From: an uncultured Kiloniellaceae bacterium
Lineage (GTDB): Bacteria; Pseudomonadota; Alphaproteobacteria; Kiloniellales; Kiloniellaceae
Direction of reading: 5' to 3'
NCBI GenBank assembly: GCA_947500035.1
Contig: CANMQP010000013.1
Coordinates: forward strand, 62,001-126,000
DNA length: 64,000 bases
Positions 7,383-14,589 of this stretch are shown here, piece by piece. Position 1 is the stretch's first letter. The number at the start of each line of letters is the position of its first letter. The translations under genes and the position numbers were made by a program. Below the pieces are notes generated by a model. It was given only the letters and a program-made list of their open reading frames with translations. It searched no databases and was not told the DNA's origin.

Positions 7383-9164
7383 ATGAGCAAGAAGCGAAGC
7401 GGTTTATCCGAACTCCAGGCCGCATTCCGGAGCTGCAGCGGCGGATTTTTCATGACCGGCACCTTCAGCCTGGTCATCAACCTGCTGATGCTGACCGGCC
7501 CGCTTTACATGATGCTGGTCTACGACCGTGTCCTGACCAGCCAGAGCGAATCCACCCTGGTCTATCTTTCGCTCCTGATCGCAGGTCTCTTTGTCATCAT
7601 GGGGCTGCTGTCGGCCGTACGCTCAAAGATCCTCATTCGCATCGGCAACCGGATTAACCTGCGCCTCAGCGAACGGGTTTTCGAAGCTCAGATCAAAAAG
7701 TCAGCCGCCCGGAACAACAAGGGCCAGGATGGCGTGCGGGACCTTCAGACCCTGCGCGAGTTTCTGTCCGGCACAGGTCCCAGCACGCTCTTCGATGCGC
7801 CCTGGACGCCGGTTTACATCGCTGTGGTCTTTCTGCTGGACCCGCTGCTGGGCTGGATTGCGACCGGCGGCGCGGCGCTCCTGCTGGTGCTGGCCCTGAT
7901 CAACGAATTCATGACCCGCGGCAATCTCGCCAAGGCCACCCATGCGCTCGCCGAAAGCAATGAAATCGTCGCCGACGGCCGGAACAATGCCGAGGTGCTC
8001 GCCTCCATGCATATGCTGCCCGGCCTTTACCGTCAGTGGCAGAAGCTGCAGCACAAGGCGCTGCGTTTGCAGAACAAGGCCAGCGACCGCTCCGCGAGCC
8101 TCACCTCCATGACCAAAACGATCCGCCTCATGCTCCAGTCCGCGATCCTGGGCGCCGGCGCCTATCTCGCCATCAACGGCGTGATCAGCCCGGGCGCCAT
8201 GATCGCCGCATCGCTGATCATGGGCCGCGGTCTCGCGCCGATCGAGCAGGCCATCGGATCCTGGCGCCACTTCATCGCGGCCCGCGGGGCCCACCGCCGG
8301 ATCAAGCAGTTGCTGGACGACGTGCCCGCGGAGGAGCCGCGCACCTTGCTGCCGGCCCCCAAAGGCAGGCTGAGCGTGGAAAAGCTTTTCGCCGGTATCC
8401 CGGGCAAGGAGGGCAACAGTCTGATCCTCTCCAACATCACCTTCTCTCTGAACGCCGGCGAGGCCCTGGCCGTGATCGGTCCGAGCGCCTCGGGGAAATC
8501 GACCCTCGCCCGCCTGCTGGTCGGCGCCTGGCCGCCGCACCACGGCCACGTCCGCCTGGACAGCGCCGATCTCTGGCAGTGGGACCGCGAGCAGCTCGGC
8601 CAATACATCGGCTACCTGCCGCAGGACGTGGAGCTGCTCAACGGCACGGTGAAGGAAAATATCGCGCGCTTCAGTGAAGAGATCGACGACAGCGCCGTGG
8701 TGGCGGCGGCCATGAATGCCGGTGCCCACGAGATGATCCTGGGGCTGTCGGAAGGCTACAACACCACGATCGGCGCGGGCGGACGCCTGCTGTCGGGCGG
8801 CCAACGGCAACGGATCGGCCTGGCCCGCGCGCTCTACGGCGATCCGGCCCTGGTCGTCATGGACGAACCCAACGCCAGTCTCGACGCGGTGGGCGAGGAA
8901 GCGCTCAGTGAGGCGATCAAACACATGAAGGCGCGCGGACAGACCGTTGTGGTCGTCGCCCATCGCCCCTCGGCCGTCAAGCAGGCGGACAAGGTCCTGG
9001 TGCTCGACCGCGGCAGGGTTTCGGCCTTCGGGCCCAAGTCCGAGGTTTTCGCAGCCTTGTCCGAGCGCAACTCGAGCGATGGAAAAGCCGCCGTTCCCAC
9101 AAATGCCATTACAGGTCCCGGCACAGGTCCGAGGATCGTTGTCCAGCAAAGGAAAGCGTCATGA
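7383..9164 (+). CDS. type I secretion ABC transporter, permease/ATPase (PrtD-like)
   Basis: 593 residues: about six membrane helices in the first 310 residues (VINLLMLTGPLYMMLVYDRV is typical of PrtD/LapB exporters), then a nucleotide-binding domain with Walker A GPSASGKST near residue 366, signature LSGGQRQR near 470, Walker B LVVMDEP near 490 and an H-loop in VVAHRPS. There is no N-terminal C39 peptidase-like domain, which fits the PrtD class serving RTX proteins. The start at 7383 gives normal family length. Its end overlaps the next start (ATGA at 9161-9164), so the two are translationally coupled. It is the inner-membrane engine for export of the RTX protein just upstream. Confidence 0.93.
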   Translation: MSKKRSGLSELQAAFRSCSGGFFMTGTFSLVINLLMLTGPLYMMLVYDRVLTSQSESTLVYLSLLIAGLFVIMGLLSAVRSKILIRIGNRINLRLSERVFEAQIKKSAARNNKGQDGVRDLQTLREFLSGTGPSTLFDAPWTPVYIAVVFLLDPLLGWIATGGAALLLVLALINEFMTRGNLAKATHALAESNEIVADGRNNAEVLASMHMLPGLYRQWQKLQHKALRLQNKASDRSASLTSMTKTIRLMLQSAILGAGAYLAINGVISPGAMIAASLIMGRGLAPIEQAIGSWRHFIAARGAHRRIKQLLDDVPAEEPRTLLPAPKGRLSVEKLFAGIPGKEGNSLILSNITFSLNAGEALAVIGPSASGKSTLARLLVGAWPPHHGHVRLDSADLWQWDREQLGQYIGYLPQDVELLNGTVKENIARFSEEIDDSAVVAAAMNAGAHEMILGLSEGYNTTIGAGGRLLSGGQRQRIGLARALYGDPALVVMDEPNASLDAVGEEALSEAIKHMKARGQTVVVVAHRPSAVKQADKVLVLDRGRVSAFGPKSEVFAALSERNSSDGKAAVPTNAITGPGTGPRIVVQQRKAS

Positions 9165-10504
9165 CCCAACTGACCAGAGAGCTTAAAGCCGCCCCGCGGG
9201 CGACTAAGTCACCTGCCCCCTCAGACCGGATGACCGGACAGGTGGTTTTCGGACTGGTGGTCGTGGTCCTGATGTTCGGCGGTATCGCCGGCTGGACCAT
9301 CGGCACCAGCATCGAAGGCGCGGTGGTCGCGCCGGGCATGGTGGCGGTCGAGAGCAACCGCAAAACCGTGCAGCATCTCGAAGGCGGCATCGTCGGTGAG
9401 ATCTATGTCCAAGAAGGCGATTACGCGCAAGCCGGTCAACTGCTGATGCGGCTCGACGACACCCTGACCCAGGCAAACCTGGCGATTGTGGTCAATCAGC
9501 AGAACGATTTCCTGGCTCAGCGCGCACGTCTGACCGCCGAGCTGACCGGCAAGGAGAGCATCGTCTACCCCGCGCAGCTGCTTGAGCGCAGTGCCGAGAG
9601 CGAAGTGGCGGAGATGATCGTGGCCCAGGATCAGCTCTTTACGGCGCGGCGCGAAGCCCGGGCGGCGGAGGCGGTCTCCGTACAGCAGCGTATCGCGGCC
9701 TTCAGCGAACAGATCAAGGGTCTTAAGCAGCAAGGCAGCGCCGTGAGCAAGGAGCTCAAGCTCTCGCGCGACGAGTTGGAGGTCCTGGAGGGCCTGCTGC
9801 GCAAAGAGCTGGTGCCCGTAACCCGGGTTCTGGAACTGCGGCGCAGTCTTGCGCGGCTGGAAGGCCAACGGGCCGGCGGCCGGGCGCAGATCGCCAGCCT
9901 CAAGGCGCAGATCCATGAAGCCGAAGCTCAGATCGCCCGGGCCGACAAGGATTTCCGGGAGCAGGTGAGCCGGGACCTGACCACCGTTCAGGCCCAGCTC
10001 TATACCCTGATCGAGCAGCGTGCAGCTGCCGAAGACCGGCTGGAGCGCGGTGAAATCCGAGCGCCGCAGGCCGGCCGGATCCTGGACCTGCGGGTCCACA
10101 CCAAGGGCGGCGTGATCACGGCGGGCGATCCGATCATGAACATCATCCCGAGCGACGACGAACTGGTGCTGATGGCGCAGGTCCCGCCCGCGGATGTGGA
10201 CCGGGTGAGCATGGGGCTCGACGCCACCATCCGCCTGACCGCTTTCAATCAGGACACGACCCCGGAAATCACCGGCAAGGTCCAGACCATCTCCGCGGAC
10301 AGCGTTTACGACGAGGTCAAACAGACCTCCTTCTTCCGGACCCAGATTTCCATATCCAAGGCCGAACTCAGCAAGATCGGCGGCCTGCAGCTGGTCCCGG
10401 GCATGCCCGCTGAAATCCTGATCAAAACCGGCGAGCGGCAGGTCATCTCCTACCTCATGAAACCCCTGCTCGACAGCTTTGCACGGACGTTTCGGGATGA
10501 ATGA
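9161..10504 (+). CDS. HlyD-family type I secretion adaptor
   Basis: 447 residues: a short cytoplasmic N-terminus, one membrane helix at about residues 25-47, a lipoyl-like segment (VQHLEGGIVGEIYVQEGDYA), a long coiled-coil hairpin (about 95-285) and the C-terminal beta domain with RAPQAGRILDL. This is the periplasmic adaptor that links the ABC transporter to an outer-membrane TolC-type channel. The start overlaps the ABC gene by four bases. No TolC-type gene follows, so the channel is supplied from elsewhere. Confidence 0.93.
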   Translation: MTQLTRELKAAPRATKSPAPSDRMTGQVVFGLVVVVLMFGGIAGWTIGTSIEGAVVAPGMVAVESNRKTVQHLEGGIVGEIYVQEGDYAQAGQLLMRLDDTLTQANLAIVVNQQNDFLAQRARLTAELTGKESIVYPAQLLERSAESEVAEMIVAQDQLFTARREARAAEAVSVQQRIAAFSEQIKGLKQQGSAVSKELKLSRDELEVLEGLLRKELVPVTRVLELRRSLARLEGQRAGGRAQIASLKAQIHEAEAQIARADKDFREQVSRDLTTVQAQLYTLIEQRAAAEDRLERGEIRAPQAGRILDLRVHTKGGVITAGDPIMNIIPSDDELVLMAQVPPADVDRVSMGLDATIRLTAFNQDTTPEITGKVQTISADSVYDEVKQTSFFRTQISISKAELSKIGGLQLVPGMPAEILIKTGERQVISYLMKPLLDSFARTFRDE

Positions 10505-10577
10505 CGATACTGGCGCCATGACAAATATGTCTGTCGTGGCGCCGGTCAGGTGAGGGCAATCGCCTTTCGATCAGCCT

Positions 10578-10615
10578 GACTTCAGCTGCCTACCGACCGA
10601 CGGGCAGCTGAAGTC
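10578..10615. terminator. 13-bp perfect inverted repeat after the secretion operon
   Basis: GACTTCAGCTGCC (10578-10590) and GGCAGCTGAAGTC (10603-10615) are perfect complements with a 12-nt loop. No T-run follows. An upstream pair of GGCGCCA-type arms lies at about 10511-10542. The rest of the 10505-10733 gap holds no gene and should contain the lemA promoter. Confidence 0.5.
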
Positions 10616-10733
10616 GCGTGTAAACTCCTTCAAGCAACGCACACCCTTGGTACAAGGATTGGTAGAACTCTTTGAAAGCTGGTGGTAGGTTCAGGACGTT
10701 TTTACGCGACCCAGATTTACCGAAAGCCCCTCC

Positions 10734-11336
10734 ATGCACGTTCTTCGCCGTTTCCTTCCCCGCCTGCTTGCCTGCGGGCTGCTGCTGTCACTCCTGAGCG
10801 GCTGCGGGGTCAATGACATCCCAACCTATGACGAGGCGGTCAAGGCGGCCTGGGCCCAGGTGGACAATCAGTACAAACGCCGGGCGGATCTGATCCCCAA
10901 TCTGGTGGAGGTGGTCAAGGGCTTTGCGGCGCAGGAGAAAGATACCCTGACCGCCGTGGTCGAGGCCCGGGCCAAGGCGACCCAGACACAGCTTCCCAGC
11001 GATATCCTCTCCAACCCGGAGGCTTTCAGACAGTTCGAGGCCAATCAGGGCGCCATCGGACAGGCCCTGTCTCGGCTTCTGGTGGTGGTGGAACGCTATC
11101 CTGATCTGAAATCGAACCAGAACTTCCTGAGCCTGCAGGCACAGCTGGAAGGGACCGAAAACCGCATCGCCGTGGCGCGGCGCGATTACATACAGGCGGT
11201 TCAGGTCTACAACACGGAACTGCGCACCTTCCCGGGCCGGATCTGGGCCTCGCTGCTCTATTCGGAGATGGAAATCCGCGAGACCTTTACGCAGCCCGAA
11301 TCCCTGGCCGAACCCCCGCAAGTCAAGTTCAACTGA
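10734..11336 (+). CDS. lemA: LemA family lipoprotein
   Basis: 200 residues. The N-terminus has a lipoprotein signal with the lipobox LLSGC (Cys at about residue 23), then the LemA core: WAQVDNQYKRRADLIPNLVEVVKG, a conserved four-helix segment. LemA proteins are anchored, mostly extracytoplasmic helical bundles of unclear function, often encoded next to TPM-domain (YgcG-like) proteins, as here. The next gene follows without a gap, so lemA probably heads a five-gene operon. A role in envelope maintenance together with the TPM proteins is inferred from synteny. Confidence 0.9.
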   Translation: MHVLRRFLPRLLACGLLLSLLSGCGVNDIPTYDEAVKAAWAQVDNQYKRRADLIPNLVEVVKGFAAQEKDTLTAVVEARAKATQTQLPSDILSNPEAFRQFEANQGAIGQALSRLLVVVERYPDLKSNQNFLSLQAQLEGTENRIAVARRDYIQAVQVYNTELRTFPGRIWASLLYSEMEIRETFTQPESLAEPPQVKFN

Positions 11337-11360
11337 GTGTCGCCGGTAACCTTGAACCCT

Positions 11361-12128
11361 ATGCGCAGTCTCAAGCCTTTTTCGCGCCCCCCGTTTCTGC
11401 TGCCGGCCCTGCTGATGCTTGCTGCCCTGCTTTTGCCGTCGGCTGCTGCTGAGGCTCTCGAATTCCCGGCGTTAACCGGGCGGGTCGTGGATAACGCCAA
11501 TCTGCTGACCCCCAACCAGGAACGCGGGCTGACCCAGCAGTTGGAACGGCACGAAGCGGAGACGTCCAACCAGGTCGTGGTTGTGACCCTCCCTTCCCTG
11601 CAGGGTACAACGATCGAGGACTACGGTTATCAGTTGGGCCGCCATTGGTCCGTCGGGCAGGAGGAGCGCAACAACGGCGTGCTCCTGATCGTGGCCCCCG
11701 CCTCGCGGAAGGTGCGCATCGAAGTCGGTTACGGGCTGGAGGGCGACCTGCCCGATGCAATTTCGAGAGCGATCATCGAACGGGAAATACTGCCGGCCTT
11801 TCGGGATGGCGACTTTCCCCGTGGCATTGCGGCGGGTGTCAATGGAATCCTGGCCGCCATCGCGGGCAGCTACGACCCGCAACCGCGATCCGCGCCGCCG
11901 CAGGAACGCTTTGGTCCGCTCATTCTCTTTTTGCTGTTCCTGGCGGTTATCCTCTTCGCCTACCTCGAAAAAGTCGGCGGCGGCAGCGGGACCGGGGTCG
12001 GTTATCGCCGCAGCGGCTGGGGCGGCAGCAGCGCAGGCGGTTTTGGCGGCGGCGGGTCCGGCGGTGGCGGTGGTTTCAGTGGCGGTGGTGGAAGTTTCGG
12101 TGGCGGCGGTTCGTCAGGGAGTTGGTGA
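11361..12128 (+). CDS. TPM-domain membrane protein, YgcG-like, copy A1
   Basis: 255 residues from the ATG at 11361; a GTG at 11337 directly abutting the lemA stop is an alternative start. It has a signal peptide, a TPM domain (FPALTGRVVDNANLL ... SNQVVVVTLPSLQGTTIEDY ... RIEVGYGLEGDLPDA), one membrane helix (LILFLLFLAVILFAYLE) and a tail of Gly/Ser repeats ending SFGGGGSSGSW. TPM domains occur in thylakoid repair factors and in bacterial envelope proteins of uncertain role, some with phosphatase activity. It is the first of three close paralogues in this cluster. Confidence 0.9.
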   Translation: MRSLKPFSRPPFLLPALLMLAALLLPSAAAEALEFPALTGRVVDNANLLTPNQERGLTQQLERHEAETSNQVVVVTLPSLQGTTIEDYGYQLGRHWSVGQEERNNGVLLIVAPASRKVRIEVGYGLEGDLPDAISRAIIEREILPAFRDGDFPRGIAAGVNGILAAIAGSYDPQPRSAPPQERFGPLILFLLFLAVILFAYLEKVGGGSGTGVGYRRSGWGGSSAGGFGGGGSGGGGGFSGGGGSFGGGGSSGSW

Positions 12129-12151
12129 GATTGGGGGGGAGTTGGTGAGAT
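12117..12151 (+). repeat. 15-bp direct repeat at the A1/B1 gene junction
   Basis: GGGAGTTGGTGAGAT occurs at 12117-12131 and again at 12137-12151. The first copy spans the end and stop of TPM copy A1, the second the start of copy B1 and its ribosome-binding region. It looks like a slippage or recombination scar from the duplication that built this cluster. Confidence 0.7.
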
Positions 12152-12767
12152 GGCCTTTCTAAACACAGAAGAGAAGCAGCGGCTGCGGGCTAAGATCAAA
12201 GAAGCCGAGCAGAAGACCAGCGGGGAGCTGGTGACGGTGATCGCGCGCGAGAGCGACCCTTACTCCTACATCCCACTGCTTTGGGCGGCCGTCGCGGCGC
12301 TTGCTGTGCCGGTCATTGTCGTCACGCTGGGTCTTTCCTGGTCGCTGTCGCTGGTTTCGATCCTTCAGATGGGGCTCTTTGTCATCCTTGGCCTCGCCCT
12401 GCGCTGGCCAGCGGTCAAGCTGCTGCTGATCCCCGCAAAAGTGAAACAACGCCGGGCCGCGCGCACAGCCCGTGAGGTCTTCCTGGAGCAGGGTCTCCAT
12501 CACACCGAGGGACGCTGCGGTCTTTTGCTCTTCGTTTCGGTCGGCGAACGCTATGTGGAGATCCTGGCCGACAAGGGAATCAGCGACAAAATCAAGCAAG
12601 CCCAGTGGGATGCCATCGTCACCGATTTTGTAAAGGCCGTGAAGGGCGGCCGCCACGCCGAGGGCTTCGAACAGGCGGTCGAGGCTTGCGGGGCACTGCT
12701 GGCCGAACACTTTCCGATCCAGCCGGGCGATAAGAACGAACTGCCAGATCACCTGATCGAGATCTAG
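12150..12767 (+). CDS. TPM-domain membrane protein, type B (B1)
   Basis: 205 residues and a different TPM subtype: the domain starts at the N-terminus without a signal peptide (LNTEEKQRLRAKIKEAEQ, then SGELVTVIARESDPY), is interrupted by two or three membrane helices at about residues 45-100, and continues with LLFVSVGERYVEILADKGI near residue 130. Proteins of this type commonly accompany LemA and YgcG-like genes. A GGGGGGAG ribosome-binding site precedes the ATG. A second copy of this gene once lay downstream but survives only as a trace at 13569-13660. Confidence 0.88.
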   Translation: MAFLNTEEKQRLRAKIKEAEQKTSGELVTVIARESDPYSYIPLLWAAVAALAVPVIVVTLGLSWSLSLVSILQMGLFVILGLALRWPAVKLLLIPAKVKQRRAARTAREVFLEQGLHHTEGRCGLLLFVSVGERYVEILADKGISDKIKQAQWDAIVTDFVKAVKGGRHAEGFEQAVEACGALLAEHFPIQPGDKNELPDHLIEI

Positions 12768-12784
12768 GTTGGGGGGAGAGTGCA

Positions 12785-13570
12785 GTGAAATGGAAACTCT
12801 GCCAGATAGGCGGATTTGATCGCGTTAAGGCCTCTCTCGCCTTCGCCACGCTCCTGCGGCCGGCCGTTCTGCTGACGACTGCCCTGCTCTTTTCACCGGC
12901 GGCCAGCGCAGCACTGGAGTTTCCGGCGCTCACAGGGCGGGTGGTGGACAACGCCAACCTGCTCGACCCTGAACAGGAACGCAGGCTTTCACAGCAGCTC
13001 GAGCAGCACGAGACCGAGACCTCGAACCAGGTGGTGGTGGTCACCCTCCCCTCACTGCAGGGCACGACGATCGAGAACTACTCGACCAGACTGGGCCGTC
13101 ATTGGAGACTCGGACAGGAGAACCGCGACAACGGCGTCCTGCTGGTCGTGGCCCCCAAGTCCCGCAAGGTGCGCATCGAGGTCGGCTATGGTTTGGAAGG
13201 CGACCTGCCGGATGCAACCGCAAAGCTGATCATCGAAAAGGAAATCCTGCCGGCCTTTCGTTCAAGAGACTACCCGGGTGGCATCACCGCAGGCGTCGAC
13301 GCCATCCTGTCGGCCATTGCGGGAAGTTATGAACCTCAAGCGAAATCTCCGCAGAAGACAGATAAATTCGGCCTCCTGATCGTCTTCGCATTTGTTCTGA
13401 TGGTTGTCCTGAAACTCTTCCTCGGCGACAGGCTGCCGATTGACCTCTATATCGGCGGGATTCGTGTCGGCGGATGGGGTAGATCCAGCGGCAGCGGCTC
13501 CCGCAGCGGCGGCGGGTTCAGCGGGGGCGGCGGCAGCTTCGGCGGCGGCGGTTCGTCCGGGAGCTGGTGA
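12785..13570 (+). CDS. TPM-domain membrane protein, YgcG-like, copy A2
   Basis: 261 residues, strongly similar to A1 through the whole TPM domain (LEFPALTGRVVDNANLL, SNQVVVVTLPSLQGTTIE and RKVRIEVGYGLEGDLPDA are shared almost word for word). It has a signal peptide, a membrane helix near residue 205 and the same Gly-rich SFGGGGSSGSW end. It has a 17-bp gap to B1 with a GGGGGGAG ribosome-binding site. The DNA likeness to A1 indicates a recent tandem duplication rather than ancient paralogy. Confidence 0.88.
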   Translation: MKWKLCQIGGFDRVKASLAFATLLRPAVLLTTALLFSPAASAALEFPALTGRVVDNANLLDPEQERRLSQQLEQHETETSNQVVVVTLPSLQGTTIENYSTRLGRHWRLGQENRDNGVLLVVAPKSRKVRIEVGYGLEGDLPDATAKLIIEKEILPAFRSRDYPGGITAGVDAILSAIAGSYEPQAKSPQKTDKFGLLIVFAFVLMVVLKLFLGDRLPIDLYIGGIRVGGWGRSSGSGSRSGGGFSGGGGSFGGGGSSGSW

Positions 13571-13660
13571 GATAGCCTATCAAACAGGAACAAGAGGCAA
13601 CATCGACAGGCGACACTGAGTACTGCGGTGCACTCCTGGCCGATCGCCTGATCGAAATCG
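13569..13660 (+). pseudogene. remnant of a second type-B TPM gene
   Basis: The 92 bp after the A2 stop align with both ends of B1. The first about 40 bp resemble the B1 start (GAGATAGCCTATC against GAGATGGCCTTTC). The later part encodes EYCGALLAD then RLIEI, against EACGALLAE and HLIEI at the B1 C-terminus; 22 of 26 and 14 of 16 bases match. About 500 bp of the middle are gone, leaving a deletion scar of a complete duplicated A-B unit. Confidence 0.75.
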
Positions 13661-13711
13661 AAGCTGAACGAAAGGTCAAGAGAGTGAGGCCGCACCAACA
13701 AACTGCGTTTC

Positions 13712-14452
13712 ATGCGTTGTAGCGCCCGATACTATTCTGCGGCCATCCCACTGCTTGCCGCCCTGATCCTGGTTGCCCCGTTTTCGGCGCACCCTGCTTT
13801 TTCTGTTCCAGAGTTTCCGGCGCTGAGCGGGCGGGTCGTGGACAACGCCGATCTACTGGACGGCAGCCAGGAAAGAGAGATCACGCGGCAACTGGAAAAG
13901 CATGAGTCCGAAACGTCCAATCAGGTCGTGGTGGTGACGCTTTCCCGCCTGCAGGGTATGACGATCGAGGAGTACTCAAACCGGCTGGGCCGGCACTGGG
14001 GCATCGGGCAAGCCGGCAGGAACAACGGCATCCTCCTGGTGGTCGCTCCCAAGTTGCGGAAGGTGCGCATCGAGGTCGGTTACGGGCTCGAGAGCGATCT
14101 GCCTGATGCAACTTCCAGGCAGATCATCCATCAGGAGATCCTGCCGGCCTTTCGCAATAACAACTATCCTCACGGCATCATGGCGGGTGTCGACGCTATC
14201 CTGGCGGCGATTGCGGGAAGCTATGAACCACAGCCAACGCCGAAACCGCTGGTAAATCGCGTCCTCCCCTTCATCGGCCCGCTTTTCTTGCTGTTCTTCG
14301 TCCTGATGGGCTACATCCATGTCAGATACGGCGCCAGCCACAATTCCCACCGCACAGCCCGCGCGCGCCGCTCGGGCGGCCAGAGTTCAGGCGGCGGTTT
14401 TCGCGGTGGCGGCGGCAGCTTCGGCGGCGGCGGCTCGTCGGGAGGCTGGTGA
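13712..14452 (+). CDS. TPM-domain membrane protein, YgcG-like, copy A3
   Basis: 246 residues, the third A-type copy: signal peptide, TPM domain (FPALSGRVVDNADLL, ETSNQVVVVTLSRLQGMTIE, RKVRIEVGYGLESDLPDA), a membrane helix (LPFIGPLFLLFFVLMGYIHV) and a shortened Gly-rich tail ending GGGGSSGGW. It has diverged more than A1 and A2 have from each other. It is the last gene of the lemA-TPM run; a member of the dispersed hairpin repeat family lies just behind it. Confidence 0.88.
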   Translation: MRCSARYYSAAIPLLAALILVAPFSAHPAFSVPEFPALSGRVVDNADLLDGSQEREITRQLEKHESETSNQVVVVTLSRLQGMTIEEYSNRLGRHWGIGQAGRNNGILLVVAPKLRKVRIEVGYGLESDLPDATSRQIIHQEILPAFRNNNYPHGIMAGVDAILAAIAGSYEPQPTPKPLVNRVLPFIGPLFLLFFVLMGYIHVRYGASHNSHRTARARRSGGQSSGGGFRGGGGSFGGGGSSGGW

Positions 14453-14495
14453 CACGGTCACAGCGAACGCAGCGAAAGCGGGCGATTGGGACTGT

Positions 14496-14580
14496 GATCC
14501 GCTCTAACCTCTACAGCCAGACCGGATTCACAAGTACGATAGGTCGCCGCTAGCGCTTCGCTCCAAACCTGATCCGACCC
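14496..14580 (+). repeat. dispersed hairpin repeat, copy A (diverged)
   Basis: Contains CCGGATTCACAAGTACGAT, a GTCGCCGCTAGCGC hairpin-like centre and CCAAACCTGATCC, matching in order the AGATTCACAAG / ATCGCC-loop-GGCGAT / CATCTAAACC...GATCTG layout of the copies near 23.5, 32.9, 38.0 and 50.7 kb. It lies between the convergent TPM A3 and chemoreceptor genes. Confidence 0.65.
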
Positions 14581-14589
14581 CGGTGCTGA

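Noticed and set aside
7701-9149. Leftward 482-codon frame opposite the type I ABC transporter
   Set aside because: GC-rich antisense shadow; the plus strand has all ABC motifs and continuous coding through the adaptor gene.
9204-10519. Leftward frames opposite the HlyD adaptor
   Set aside because: Antisense to a well-defined family member with ATGA coupling; no independent support.
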